From contig CATQIH010000009.1 in assembly GCA_958296015.1 (NCBI GenBank), positions 1-64,000 of the forward strand: a DNA stretch of 64,000 bases, read 5' to 3'. Positions 34,688 through 44,536 of this stretch are shown here, piece after piece. The stretch's first letter is position 1; every line of letters starts with the position of its first letter. The translations under genes and the position numbers were made by a program. The notes under the pieces were generated by a model, which did no database searches, was not told the origin of the DNA, and worked only from the letters and a program-made list of their open reading frames with translations. Source of the stretch: Cyclobacteriaceae bacterium (lineage in GTDB: Bacteria; Bacteroidota; Bacteroidia; Cytophagales; Cyclobacteriaceae).

Positions 34688-35530
34688 TTACAACGCTAAA
34701 TGTCTGCATGATACTGTCTTTCCATAATAAATGCCCGCTTTTTGGTTAAAATCCTCTACAGACTCTGTCGTATAGAAAGTATGCTGCCCGTTTTTGCTGC
34801 ATAGTACTTCTATCTCCGTATGGCGTTGCAGGTAGTCGGCCAGCCGATCGGCTACAATCTCTCCCTGAGAAAGCAGCGTGATATGCGGTGGAAGAAACTG
34901 CATGAGCTTGTGGATGAGCAAGGGATAGTGTGTGCAGCCCAGCACGAGCGTGTCAATGTCGGGCGACTGGGAGAGCAGGTTGTGTAGGTGCTTTTGCACA
35001 AAATAATCGGCACCCTCGCTGCCAAACTCATTGTTTTCTACCAGTGGTACCCACATCGGACAGGCTTCCTGGAACACTTGTACATCCGGGAAAAACTTTT
35101 TGATCTCAATGATATACGACTGAGAGGCCACCGTGCCCGTAGTAGCTAGAATTCCTATATGGCCGCTGCGGGTTACTTTGCCTACCAGTTCTGTGGTCGG
35201 ACGGATCACACCCAGCGTTTTGTAAATGATAGGAAGCTTAGGCGTATCGCGTTCCTGAATGGTGCGCAGTGCCTTGGCAGAAGCGGTGTTGCAGGCCAGA
35301 ATCACCAGGTGGCAGCCCATCTCAAACATATGCGTAACACATTCCAGCGTGTACCGGTAGACCGTATCAAACGAACGGATGCCGTAGGGAACCCGTGCAT
35401 TGTCGCCCAGGTACAGATAATCGTATTGCGGCAACTGCCTGACGATCTCTTTGAAGACGGTGAGTCCGCCATATCCCGAATCAAAAATGCCGATGGGACC
35501 GGGGGTATCTGATATGTGGTTTAAGTGCAT
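34688..35530 (-). CDS. murI: Glutamate racemase
   Basis: A 280-residue MurI, making D-glutamate for peptidoglycan. GIFDSGYGGLTVFKEI (about 13-28) holds the substrate aspartate-serine pair, YLGDNARVPYG follows, LACNTASA has the first catalytic cysteine and LVLGCTHYPLL the second. Length and order are typical. It is cytosolic and monocistronic or paired with the radical SAM gene upstream on the same strand. Confidence 0.96.
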   Translation of the reverse strand: MHLNHISDTPGPIGIFDSGYGGLTVFKEIVRQLPQYDYLYLGDNARVPYGIRSFDTVYRYTLECVTHMFEMGCHLVILACNTASAKALRTIQERDTPKLPIIYKTLGVIRPTTELVGKVTRSGHIGILATTGTVASQSYIIEIKKFFPDVQVFQEACPMWVPLVENNEFGSEGADYFVQKHLHNLLSQSPDIDTLVLGCTHYPLLIHKLMQFLPPHITLLSQGEIVADRLADYLQRHTEIEVLCSKNGQHTFYTTESVEDFNQKAGIYYGKTVSCRHLAL

Positions 35531-35580
35531 GTACGTTCTTTAGGGTTGTTTGCTGCAAAAATGTTGCTGATTTAAGGGAA

Positions 35581-35670
35581 GACCAAAGTGGTGCCCCATT
35601 GGGACTGGAGTCCGAAATAAAGCCTTTCACTTCCGTCTACGGTCCCGGTGGGGCACCACTCCGGTTCTTC
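35581..35670. repeat. Inverted repeat with CCGGTGGGGCACCACT motif
   Basis: 'gaccaaagtggtgcccca' at 35581-35598 faces 'tggggcaccactccggt' at 35649-35665, giving a long imperfect hairpin. A near copy (ccggtggggaaccacttcgg) occurs at 63726-63745, and a related sequence near 1494. Confidence 0.7.
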
Positions 35671-36691
35671 AGCTTCCGATGTTCATGCCTTCCGTGCAGT
35701 TGCGGCACATGTCTATGTTGTCTCTTGATTGAAGTACTTGCTGGCGAAAGCGGTTGTAGGGCTGGCTTTTCCATACTTCTTCAAAAGAATGCTGTGTCAG
35801 ATCGCCCTGCGTATGCTGTGCGTCTTTGTCGAAGCAGCAGGGCACTACCTGGCCGTCCCAGGTCACCACACAAGAATGCCACATCTTCCAGCAATGGTTG
35901 AGCAGTTGATTTTTGATGGCGTACGAGCCATCCTGCTTTTTGCGGTAACGGGCATACTGCTCCTGTTCGGGAATGAGCGGTGAGCCTTGCTGATAGTTGT
36001 AAATCTGGGCAGTTTTCAGAGCCACTTCGTCCACGCCGAGTTCTCTGGCCAATTGGTGCACGGCTGTAATCTGGTGCTCGTTGGGCCTGACAACCAGAAA
36101 CTGAAACACCACATGGGGCGTACTGGAACGCAGCTGTTGCTTCCACCGAATGATGTTGCGTGTGCCTTCCAGTACTTTTTCCAACTTGCCACCAATGCGG
36201 TACTGCTGATACGTTTCCTGTGTGGTGCCATCAACAGAAATGATGAGCCTGTCCAGGCCACTTTCTACAGTCTTTCGGGCGTTTTCATCGTGCAGGTAAT
36301 GGCCGTTGGTAGAAGTAGCCGTGTAGATCTTTTTGGCAGAAGCATACGCCACCAAATCCAGAAACCTAGGGTGTAGATAAGGTTCTCCCTGGAAGTAGAA
36401 TGTCAGGTACACCAGCGTGGTTTGCAATTCATCGATCACCTTTTTGAACAATGTATCCTGGAGCATACCGGTGGGGCGGGTGAAAGAACGCAGGCCACTG
36501 GGGCATTCCGGGCAGCGCAGGTTGCAGGAGGTGGTAGGCTCCAGCGAGAGGCTCATCGGCATACCCCTGTGCTTTGCCAGGCCACGCTGCCGCGACAAAT
36601 AATAACTGCTGACGAGTTGCCATATATTGCGTATGCGGGCGTAGCTGAGTTTGGATAAAAAGTTCAGGCCATCGTGCAACTTGTTATTCAT
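35669..36691 (-). CDS. Radical SAM/SPASM domain protein
   Basis: A 340-residue radical SAM enzyme. CNLRCPEC (C56, C60, C63) binds the SAM-cleaving 4Fe-4S cluster, with YFQGEPYLHPRF and RLIISVDGTTQETYQQYRIGG as later core motifs. The C-terminal SPASM-like region has cysteines in HCWKMWHSC, VVPCCFDKD and DMCRNC for further clusters. It probably modifies a peptide or protein, but no precursor peptide is visible nearby. It lies between murI and the murK-like gene; a link to cell-wall metabolism is only positional. Confidence 0.88.
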   Translation of the reverse strand: MNNKLHDGLNFLSKLSYARIRNIWQLVSSYYLSRQRGLAKHRGMPMSLSLEPTTSCNLRCPECPSGLRSFTRPTGMLQDTLFKKVIDELQTTLVYLTFYFQGEPYLHPRFLDLVAYASAKKIYTATSTNGHYLHDENARKTVESGLDRLIISVDGTTQETYQQYRIGGKLEKVLEGTRNIIRWKQQLRSSTPHVVFQFLVVRPNEHQITAVHQLARELGVDEVALKTAQIYNYQQGSPLIPEQEQYARYRKKQDGSYAIKNQLLNHCWKMWHSCVVTWDGQVVPCCFDKDAQHTQGDLTQHSFEEVWKSQPYNRFRQQVLQSRDNIDMCRNCTEGMNIGS

Positions 36692-36803
36692 AGAAATAAT
36701 ACCTTTGGTGGTGAAGATAGGGAATTGATTGATAGAAATTCTTTGAAATTGATAGAAACAAATTGAAATTTATGGAAATTATTTTAGATGAACAGTAAAA
36801 TAT

Positions 36804-36868
36804 CTAATTTCCTAATTTCCTAATTTCCTAATTTCCTAATTTCCTAATTTCCTAATTTCCTAATTTCC
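36804..36868. repeat. 8-bp tandem repeat (TAATTTCC)8 upstream of the murK-like gene
   Basis: Eight perfect units run to 24 bases before ATG 36892. Unit loss or gain would alter spacing between promoter and start. The preceding 100 bases are rich in the complementary 'gaaatt' theme. Confidence 0.9.
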
Positions 36869-36891
36869 CTTCATATCCAACAACTACTTGC

Positions 36892-37740
36892 ATGATTTTA
36901 ATTGCTGATAGCGGTTCAACCAAGACAGACTGGCGCATCATTGATCAGGAAGGCACCATTGCACAGGCCAGAACGGTAGGCATTAACCCTTACCATCAGA
37001 CGGAAACACAGATCGGACAGGTATTGCACGATGAATTGCTTCCGCAGCTCAAGACCAATATTGAGCAGGTGTACTTTTACGGAGCTGGTTGTGCCAACAA
37101 AGCCATATCAGACCAAGTGAAAAGTGCTCTGAAAGCTGTCTTTACAAGTGCTGAAATACAAGTTTACGCAGACCTTTTGGCAGCAGCCAGAGCGTTGTGC
37201 GGACATGAGCCTGGTATTGCCTGTATCATTGGTACCGGTGCTAATTCCTGTTTGTATGATGGAAAAGATATTGTCGACAATGTGCCGCCGCTGGGCTATA
37301 TACTGGGCGATGAAGGGAGTGGCACATACATCGGCAAAGAATTGCTCAACCGCTTTCTGAAAAGAGATATGCCTGCACCACTGGCGCAGCAGTTTGAAAA
37401 ACGGTATCAGATCACGGTAGCCGATGTGCTGGAAAATACCTACCAAAAGCCGCAAGCCAATCGCTATCTGGCCAGCTTCTCTAGGTTTGCCTTTCATCAC
37501 CTCAAGCATCCCTACATTGCCCACATGATCTACGAGGGTTTTGCCAAGTTTTTTGACAGGAACGTTTGCCGATACGAAAACCATGAGCAATACAGCGTGC
37601 ATTTTACAGGCTCTGTGGCCTTCTACTACGGCAATATGCTGCGGCAGGTAGCCAGCGACAAAGGCATTACCGTAAAAAATATCATGGAAACACCCATCGC
37701 AGGACTTACCTTATTTCACCAACAAACAAAAACGCAATAA
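36892..37740 (+). CDS. BadF/BadG-type amino-sugar kinase (MurNAc/GlcNAc kinase, MurK-like)
   Basis: A 282-residue actin-fold kinase. IADSGSTKTDW (about 3-13) is the phosphate-1 motif, GAGCANK and IIGTGANSCLYDG the phosphate-2 region, and LGYILGDEGSGTYIGKEL the adjacent conserved loop. It probably phosphorylates N-acetylglucosamine or N-acetylmuramic acid. murQ begins five bases after its stop, which strongly favours MurNAc recycling as in MurK-MurQ pathways. Confidence 0.88.
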   Translation: MILIADSGSTKTDWRIIDQEGTIAQARTVGINPYHQTETQIGQVLHDELLPQLKTNIEQVYFYGAGCANKAISDQVKSALKAVFTSAEIQVYADLLAAARALCGHEPGIACIIGTGANSCLYDGKDIVDNVPPLGYILGDEGSGTYIGKELLNRFLKRDMPAPLAQQFEKRYQITVADVLENTYQKPQANRYLASFSRFAFHHLKHPYIAHMIYEGFAKFFDRNVCRYENHEQYSVHFTGSVAFYYGNMLRQVASDKGITVKNIMETPIAGLTLFHQQTKTQ

Positions 37741-37744
37741 ACAT

Positions 37745-38548
37745 ATGTCGACTACCGAATCACCCTCCAATTTTAACAACCTGGAAAAAATGTCTGTCAC
37801 CGAACTGCTGGCTGGCATCAATCAGGAAGATCGTACTGTGCCCGAGGCAGTGGCCAAAGCCATTCCGCAAATAGAAAAGCTGGTCACGGCCACTATAGCG
37901 CGTATGCAGCAGGGCGGACGCTTGTTTTACATCGGTGCCGGCACCAGCGGCAGACTAGGCATTTTGGATGCCTCGGAGTGTCCGCCTACCTACGGTGTGC
38001 CGCACGACTGGGTGATCGGTATCATCGCCGGTGGCGACAGTGCCATCCGCAAAGCCGTAGAGTTTGCCGAAGATGATACCGCGCAGGCATGGAAAGATTT
38101 ACAGGCATACGACATCCATGATAAAGATGTGCTGGTAGGCATTGCTGCCTCCGGCAAAACCCCTTATGTGATCGGCGGCGTGAAAGAAGCCCGCAGGCAT
38201 AGCATCCTTACGGCTTGCGTTACCTGCAACCACCACACACCGCTGGCTGCCGAAGTAGATATACCGATTGAAGCCGTGGTAGGACCGGAGTTTGTTACCG
38301 GCAGTACGCGTATGAAAGCAGGCACCGCGCAGAAGCTGGTACTCAATATGATTTCTACGGTTACCATGATCGGGCTGGGCAGGGTAGAAGGCAACCGCAT
38401 GGTGGATATGCAGCTGAGCAACAACAAACTGGTAGACCGTGGTACGCGCATGGTGATGGAGCAGCTGGGTGTCTCACAGGAAAAGGCTAAGGAATTATTG
38501 TTACAGCATGGCTCGGTAAGGAAAGCCGTGCAGGCAGGTAAAGCATAG
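37745..38548 (+). CDS. murQ: N-acetylmuramic acid 6-phosphate etherase
   Basis: A 267-residue SIS-domain etherase. It converts MurNAc-6-P to GlcNAc-6-P and D-lactate. IGAGTSGRLGILDASECPPTYG (split, about 60-82), FVTGSTRMKAGTAQKLVLNM and GRVEGNRMVDMQLSNNKL are family signatures. It forms an operon with the kinase upstream. Length is slightly shorter than the E. coli enzyme but all motifs are present. Confidence 0.95.
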   Translation: MSTTESPSNFNNLEKMSVTELLAGINQEDRTVPEAVAKAIPQIEKLVTATIARMQQGGRLFYIGAGTSGRLGILDASECPPTYGVPHDWVIGIIAGGDSAIRKAVEFAEDDTAQAWKDLQAYDIHDKDVLVGIAASGKTPYVIGGVKEARRHSILTACVTCNHHTPLAAEVDIPIEAVVGPEFVTGSTRMKAGTAQKLVLNMISTVTMIGLGRVEGNRMVDMQLSNNKLVDRGTRMVMEQLGVSQEKAKELLLQHGSVRKAVQAGKA

Positions 38549-38660
38549 AAAAACCTGTCTATTTAGCAAGAAGGATATAAAAATTTATTTTCTGTACTTT
38601 TCATAGAATTTATTCATAAAATTTTTATCTTTCTTTTCAATTACTGCCGACCTGTTCCCT

Positions 38661-39101
38661 ATGAAGAAACTCTACGTTAGTGTTGCATCTATGTTCTTGC
38701 TATTAACCTGCTGCTACTGCCAGCGCACTTCCTTTGAACCGGAATCTATGCAACAGGATTATCTCGAATTTGGTAAGGGAGGCGGCATGACCAACCAGGT
38801 AACCACTTACTACATACTAGCTGATGGGCATGTGTATCAGCATGACAATCTGCAAAAAGAATATCAGCACCTGGGCCGGTTGAATCGTGCCGACCGTGCT
38901 GCCTGTTTTGAGAAAGCACAGCAGTTGCCAGACAAACTGTTCGGATGTGATACCCCGGGAAATATCTATTATTTTCTTTCTGTGCATACCCAGGATACGC
39001 CAAAAACCTGTACCTGGGGCAGCCAAGGTTTTACCTCACAGGAAGTGCTATCTACTTTTTATCAATACACCCAACAGCTTGTTAATGACCTATCGCTATG
39101 A
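38661..39101 (+). CDS. Exported conserved hypothetical protein
   Basis: A 146-residue protein with an N-terminal signal (MKKLYVSVASMFLLLTCCYC), possibly a lipoprotein. EFGKGGGMTNQVTTYYILAD is its most striking stretch and recurs in small Bacteroidota proteins of unknown function. It overlaps the M4 protease start by ATGA, so it may assist or inhibit the protease; that is inference from context. Confidence 0.7.
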   Translation: MKKLYVSVASMFLLLTCCYCQRTSFEPESMQQDYLEFGKGGGMTNQVTTYYILADGHVYQHDNLQKEYQHLGRLNRADRAACFEKAQQLPDKLFGCDTPGNIYYFLSVHTQDTPKTCTWGSQGFTSQEVLSTFYQYTQQLVNDLSL

Positions 39102-42100
39102 ACCATTCAAAACTACTTGTCGTCTTTGCCCTGATGCTGCTGGGCACCAACCTGATGGGACAATCTGCTGATCCCTGGGCGATCAAAAAGCAACGAAAAG
39201 CTACCGGTCAGCAGCCTTCTTTTCCTTACCAAACCCGCAATGGCGCAAAGGCATCAGCCAGTGGCAAGCATCTGCGCACCGCCTCTCCATTTGCCCGGCA
39301 GCTACAGTTCCCTGCTGCATACAAGCTCAAAGGCCCTGCAAAAGAACCGCCACATGAGATCAAAGGGGTGATTCCCGGTGCTAAAGCTAATCAGGCCAAT
39401 GCGCGGGTGCAACCCAATATGCAAAGTGCTGCCGCGCACTACTTACAGGAAGTAAGCAGCCTGATGCAGATTCGGCAGCCTGAGCAGGAGTTTGTGCCAC
39501 AAAAGACATGGAGCGATACCCGCGGTATGCAGCACCTGCGGATGCAGCAGCAGTACCAGGGCGTAGAAGTATATGGCAGCGAGATCATCGTCCATGCCGA
39601 TCAGCAGCGCATTGTGCAGGGACTGAACGGAAGATATAACGCCACGCCGCAACTTAATACAAAGCCCGCCATTAGCGAGCAAGCTGCCGTGCGTACTTCG
39701 CTGGCGTATTTTGAGCAACAGGATGCCCTGAAGCAACTGGATAGTAAGCAGCAGCAACTACTCAATTATACCGGCCCTACGTCCAGACTGGTAATTCTGC
39801 CTTCGTGGGAAGCCGGTAAGCCTACACTGGCCTGGCGGGTAGAAGTACGCCCCGATTTCTTGAACCACTGGGAAATATTTGTAGATGCACAAACAGGCCA
39901 GCTGATCAGCCAGACCAACATGACCTGTACATTTGCTCCGCAGATATATACTCCCGACAGCAAAGCACACAAACATGCCCAACCTCCGGCAAAACCTGCT
40001 GTTCCTTTCCAGTTGCTGGGACGTGGGCAGGGTAGTGGCCTGGACCTGAACGGTGTGAACCAGCCGCTGGATATCTGGCAGGTTGATAACGTCTTTGCGC
40101 TGATCAACGCCTCTAAAGATATGTATCGCAGCAACGATAATACACCTATCAGCGACCTACAAGGTGTGCTGATCACCTACGACGCTGCGCGGGTGCCCAA
40201 TGCTGATTCCGTCACCATTGTCAATGGAACCAGCAGCACGTTTAGCGATCCAACGGCAGTATCTGCCCATTACAATGCCTCGCTGGCCTATGATTACTTC
40301 AAGACCAAGCACAACCGCAACTCTATTGATGGCGAAGGGGGCAATGTACTGTCTATCATCAACATCGTCAACGAAGACGGTACCGAGATGGATAATGCTT
40401 ACTGGAACGGCGAGTATATGGCGTATGGCAACGGTAATTTTGCCTTCAAGCCGCTGGCAGGGGGCGACGATGTAGGCGGACACGAAATGAGCCACGGGGT
40501 GATCGGTAGCACTGCCCGACTGGTGTATCGCGATCAGCCGGGTGCCGTGAACGAGCATATCGCCGACGTGTTTGGCGTACTCATCGATGCCGAAGATTTT
40601 ACCCTGGGCGAAGATATTGTGCTGTCCGATTATTATCCTACCGGGGCCATGCGCGATATGGAGGACCCGCACAACGGTGGTACAAGCCTGGACGACAGTG
40701 GCTGGCAACCCGACCATATGCGGGAGATTTACACTGGAAGCGAAGACAATGGCGGTGTACATATTAACAGTGGTATTCCCAACCATGCCTTTTTTCTGCT
40801 GGCTACCGAACTGGGACGCGATAAGATAGGAGCCATTTACTACGATGCCCTCACCAAATACCTCACGGCTAGCTCCGAGTTTATAGACCTGCGCCGGGCT
40901 TTGATCAACTCCGCCACTGATTTGTATGGTGAGGCGGAAGCACAGTCGGTAGGACAAGCCTTTGATGCAGTAGGCGTGACTGACGATGGCACCAACCCGG
41001 ATGATGGTGGTGGTGGGGAGAATCCGATTCCTGATGATGGGGATGATGACCTGCCGTCTATCGGAGGCGATGATTTCCTGCTGACCGTCAATACTGACCC
41101 GGATGATGAGAATTCGCTTTACTTTATCAAATTGAGCGAGGATGATTTTACTCCCATCTCTGTTACTTCTGTGAAAAGAAAACCTACCGTGGTAGATGAT
41201 GGTAGTGTTGCTTTTTTTATTACCGAAGATGAAACCATCCGGGGTATTGACCTGACTGAGCCTTATGCGGAAGAAGTGATCAGCGATGAGCCGCTGTGGG
41301 CCAACCTGAGTATTTCTAAAGATGGCAACCGACTGGCGATCATTTCTAACCAGAAACAGCCGGAAATCTGGGTGGCAGACCTTACCAGGAGCGATAGCTT
41401 TGTGAAGTTTGAGCTTTTCAATCCTACCTCGCAGGATAGCGTAGTCACCTACGATGTGCAGTATGCGGATGCCATAGAGTGGGACTATTCTGGTGAATAC
41501 CTCATCTACGATGCCTTTAATCAGATAAACACCACTGGCTTAGAGAGGGATGTAGAGTACTGGGATATCAACTTTATCCATGTTTGGGATAATGCAGCCA
41601 ACGACTTTGCCGACGGAGCCATTACCAAGATTTTCAGCAACCTGCCAAAAGGCACCAGCATCGGAAACCCGTCTTTCTCCAAAACCAATCGCAACATCGC
41701 CTGCTTTGACCTGTTTAACGAAACCGACGAAACCTACCTGATCATTGCCGCTGACCTGGAAACCGGCGAAACGAAAACCGTGTATGAAAACAACACCCTG
41801 GGTTTCCCCAACTACTCCAATGACGATAAATTTATGGTATTTGATACGTTTGATGAAGATGGTACGCCTGCGGTTGGCAAGATACCCCTGGCCGACAATA
41901 AACTGGAATCAGCCGGAGAACCGGAATTTCCTTATACAGAGGCACAATGGACTACCTGGTTCAGCCAGGGCGAGCGGGTCATCAACAGTGCAGAAAACGA
42001 ACTGCTGAGTTTCAGCATCCCGCAACCAGGTGCTGCTATCTCTGGAAAGATAGAAGGGCAGACTATCAAGCTGAGCATACCAGATACCATCGATATCGTC

Positions 42101-42577
42101 CGGTTGGTCACTACCTTTGAGCCATCGAAAGGAGCCGGTGTATTTGTGGGCGACTTCCGCCAGATCAGTGGTGTAACCAGCAACGATTTCTCCAAGGATG
42201 TCATCTACACCGTCATTGCCGAAAATGGCAACAAGCAGACATACACCGTCAGTATTACGCAGGAAACCACCCAACCCAATCCTCCTGACCCGGAAAACCC
42301 TAATCCTGAAAATCCTGGTCCGGTGACCGGGACAGAAGATGAAATTGCCACAACGCCGCTGGTATACCCCAATCCATTTGATGAGGAAATCTTCCTGGGT
42401 GAATCTTTGGCAGGAAAACCCGTGAAAGTGACGCTGCATAATATATTAGGCCAGTCATTTTCGCTAGAGAAACAAGGAAAAAGCTTCAAAGTGGCCCAGC
42501 CGATCAGCCCAGGTATCTACATGCTGACCATACAAAATGAACATGAAAGCAAAACGATAAGGATGGTGAAGCGATAA
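39098..42577 (+). CDS. Secreted M4 (thermolysin-like) metalloprotease with propeller-like region and T9SS sorting domain
   Basis: An 1159-residue extracellular protease. A signal peptide (to about residue 23) and an FTP-like propeptide precede the catalytic domain. GGHEMSHG gives H462/E463/H466 and NEHIADVFG gives E486, 20 residues after H466 exactly as in thermolysin; NGGVHINSGIPNHAFF has the transition-state histidine. After a Gly/Asp-rich linker (about 625-655), residues about 660-960 read like PD40/WD40-type propeller strands, followed by a DUF5018-like beta domain, a Pro/Asn-rich linker and a type-A T9SS sorting domain (VYPNPFDEEIFLG to TIRMVKR). Confidence 0.93.
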   Translation: MNHSKLLVVFALMLLGTNLMGQSADPWAIKKQRKATGQQPSFPYQTRNGAKASASGKHLRTASPFARQLQFPAAYKLKGPAKEPPHEIKGVIPGAKANQANARVQPNMQSAAAHYLQEVSSLMQIRQPEQEFVPQKTWSDTRGMQHLRMQQQYQGVEVYGSEIIVHADQQRIVQGLNGRYNATPQLNTKPAISEQAAVRTSLAYFEQQDALKQLDSKQQQLLNYTGPTSRLVILPSWEAGKPTLAWRVEVRPDFLNHWEIFVDAQTGQLISQTNMTCTFAPQIYTPDSKAHKHAQPPAKPAVPFQLLGRGQGSGLDLNGVNQPLDIWQVDNVFALINASKDMYRSNDNTPISDLQGVLITYDAARVPNADSVTIVNGTSSTFSDPTAVSAHYNASLAYDYFKTKHNRNSIDGEGGNVLSIINIVNEDGTEMDNAYWNGEYMAYGNGNFAFKPLAGGDDVGGHEMSHGVIGSTARLVYRDQPGAVNEHIADVFGVLIDAEDFTLGEDIVLSDYYPTGAMRDMEDPHNGGTSLDDSGWQPDHMREIYTGSEDNGGVHINSGIPNHAFFLLATELGRDKIGAIYYDALTKYLTASSEFIDLRRALINSATDLYGEAEAQSVGQAFDAVGVTDDGTNPDDGGGGENPIPDDGDDDLPSIGGDDFLLTVNTDPDDENSLYFIKLSEDDFTPISVTSVKRKPTVVDDGSVAFFITEDETIRGIDLTEPYAEEVISDEPLWANLSISKDGNRLAIISNQKQPEIWVADLTRSDSFVKFELFNPTSQDSVVTYDVQYADAIEWDYSGEYLIYDAFNQINTTGLERDVEYWDINFIHVWDNAANDFADGAITKIFSNLPKGTSIGNPSFSKTNRNIACFDLFNETDETYLIIAADLETGETKTVYENNTLGFPNYSNDDKFMVFDTFDEDGTPAVGKIPLADNKLESAGEPEFPYTEAQWTTWFSQGERVINSAENELLSFSIPQPGAAISGKIEGQTIKLSIPDTIDIVRLVTTFEPSKGAGVFVGDFRQISGVTSNDFSKDVIYTVIAENGNKQTYTVSITQETTQPNPPDPENPNPENPGPVTGTEDEIATTPLVYPNPFDEEIFLGESLAGKPVKVTLHNILGQSFSLEKQGKSFKVAQPISPGIYMLTIQNEHESKTIRMVKR

Positions 42578-43086
42578 AAATTTACAATATACCAAAACAA
42601 GGAATTATTTGTTAGAAATGTTCTCAAGCACACAACTAACCTACTATTCTGCATTATCTAATTATTACTAATGTTATTAGACGACTAATATTTCCATCTA
42701 TTTCTTTTTAATAGAAATAAACTATTGCTTTTTGAAATAAATTACTATTAATTGCCACGAAACAAATTAGTTACTGGAAATAAGCTGTATATAAAAACTT
42801 TCTAAAGGAGTTTTTCTAATTGCTTGTTTGTCAACTTATAGACAATACTATACTAATAATACATTTTCAGTTTATGAGTTCGGGCCACAGCGGTACAGAC
42901 CAAAGTAAGGAGGCCATGAGCTATACCGACGTGGCGCTGTCTCACAGCCCATTTCCTGACAAACGTACTATGAAATAATATGCAAGAGCGTTCAAAGTGT
43001 TGTGCGTAACAATACCCAGTTCTCTATTGCTCACCTTTCGTGTTTTTTATAAAATAATTTAAATCTTAACTAACCACTTTATTATC
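42578..43086. repeat. AT-rich gap with one GGCCACAGCGGTAC-type repeat
   Basis: Most of this 509-base gap is AT-rich with no gene. At about 42886-42960, a GC-rich block (cgggccacagcggtacagac, later 'gacgtggcgctgtctcacag') resembles the repeat family seen at 1425-1810. Confidence 0.5.
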
Positions 43087-43971
43087 ATGAAAACCACTCC
43101 TTTCTTTCTCACTAGCTCATTGCTGGCTCAAAATTTAGTGAACATGCTATTATCTATTAGAAACAGCTTTTCAATATTTCTGATATCACTGCTATTCGTT
43201 ACTATTTCATTTGATTTACAAGCACAAACCCAAATAGTAAAAACCTATACCGGACGTATTAAAGTCGACGGCAACGATGCGGGTATTTATATAGAAGCTG
43301 GCAACGAAGACTGGTTTTTCGGAAGAAGTGGTAGTGACTTACGTTTCAACTATAATGGCGATAAATTCACATTTAGCAAGTATGGTAATATAGGTATTGG
43401 CACTGCTAGTCCACAGGCTAAAATAGATATTGTATCAGGAAGTAATGGCCTGAAACTATTAAGGTTTAATACCGATCGCGCCTGGTCTTTTGTCCAGCAG
43501 GGTACCGGTTCTAATACCGCACTGGTACTCCAATCAGAAACAGACGGAAAGAATTTTCGCATTAAATCATCAGACGGCAAGACCCTCGCTGATTTTTATA
43601 CTTCTCAATACGCTGGTGCCAATCAAATTAATTTCGTACAGGATGGAGGTAGTGTTGCAATTGGTACAGCAGCCAATCCGGGTAATTACAAACTCGCTGT
43701 AGAAGGTAAGATTGGTGCCAGAGAGATTGATGTGAAAACCGGAAGCTGGGCTGATTTTGTCTTTGATCAAGACTACGCTTTGCCTGGTTTGGAACAAGTA
43801 GACACATATATCCAGGCGCATCATCACCTACCAGACTTACCTTCAGAGGCAGAGGTGTTAGAAAATGGTATTAGCCTGGGAGAAATGCAAAAGCTATTAT
43901 TGCAGAAGATTGAAGAGTTGACACTTTATGTGATTGATCAGCAAAAACAAATCAAGCAATTACAGCAGTAA
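43087..43971 (+). CDS. Exported protein with tail-fibre-like C-terminal region
   Basis: A 294-residue protein, signal peptide ending near LQAQ (residue about 49; a start at Met 20 would be more usual). The middle is repetitive beta structure (GNIGIGTASPQAKIDIVSG, VAIGTAANPGNYKLAVEGKIGA). The end, WADFVFDQDYALPGLEQVD ... HHHLPDLPSEAEV ... LLLQKIEELTLYVIDQQKQI, is the conserved C-terminus of a large Bacteroidota surface family resembling phage tail-fibre proteins, with a terminal coiled coil. Surface location is likely. Role unknown. Confidence 0.8.
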   Translation: MKTTPFFLTSSLLAQNLVNMLLSIRNSFSIFLISLLFVTISFDLQAQTQIVKTYTGRIKVDGNDAGIYIEAGNEDWFFGRSGSDLRFNYNGDKFTFSKYGNIGIGTASPQAKIDIVSGSNGLKLLRFNTDRAWSFVQQGTGSNTALVLQSETDGKNFRIKSSDGKTLADFYTSQYAGANQINFVQDGGSVAIGTAANPGNYKLAVEGKIGAREIDVKTGSWADFVFDQDYALPGLEQVDTYIQAHHHLPDLPSEAEVLENGISLGEMQKLLLQKIEELTLYVIDQQKQIKQLQQ

Positions 43972-44038
43972 AAGCGTATTGAGTTATTGGAAAAACAAGT
44001 GAATAAGTAGTTTACTGTTGACATTAATTTACAGACTT

Positions 44039-44512
44039 ATGAATACAAAAATAACACTTATTCTATTTTGCATTATCATACACCTACTTAGTTCCTGTAC
44101 TGGTTGCGATCCCACTTCTCTATCAGATGGGTCTAATTTTGGCTTTCGTATTCTTAATGAGTCTACCGATGAGAATATTTTTACTCGCCGGTATTCGATT
44201 GAAGAATTTCAAATATTGGACGAACAAAAAGATACGATAAATATTGATTCATATCGCTATACTAACGACGGAGATTTTACTCTTGGTGTAAACCCTACCA
44301 CAGGACAACCTTATATACTTAATCAGGAAAATCAAAGACTTTTCTTCCTACAGTTTGATAGCCTGGATACAGATACACTCACCTTATCATTTATTCCTCG
44401 AAATGGCGACTGTGGCGAGTATATGGATGATTTTAAAGCTTATTACAACGAAAAATTGGTCTTTGAAGGATCAAAGCGAAGCTCATATGGAGCTACTTTC
44501 TCTAAAAAATAA
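44039..44512 (+). CDS. Hypothetical lipoprotein
   Basis: A 157-residue protein with a lipoprotein signal (MNTKITLILFCIIIHLLSSC). The rest is a beta-rich domain (FQILDEQKDTINIDSYRY, LDTDTLTLSFIPRNGDCGEYMDD). No family was recognised. ATG 44039 is preferred to a TTG at 44018. Confidence 0.7.
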   Translation: MNTKITLILFCIIIHLLSSCTGCDPTSLSDGSNFGFRILNESTDENIFTRRYSIEEFQILDEQKDTINIDSYRYTNDGDFTLGVNPTTGQPYILNQENQRLFFLQFDSLDTDTLTLSFIPRNGDCGEYMDDFKAYYNEKLVFEGSKRSSYGATFSKK

Positions 44513-44536
44513 TCATTGCTAATACATACTTATATC

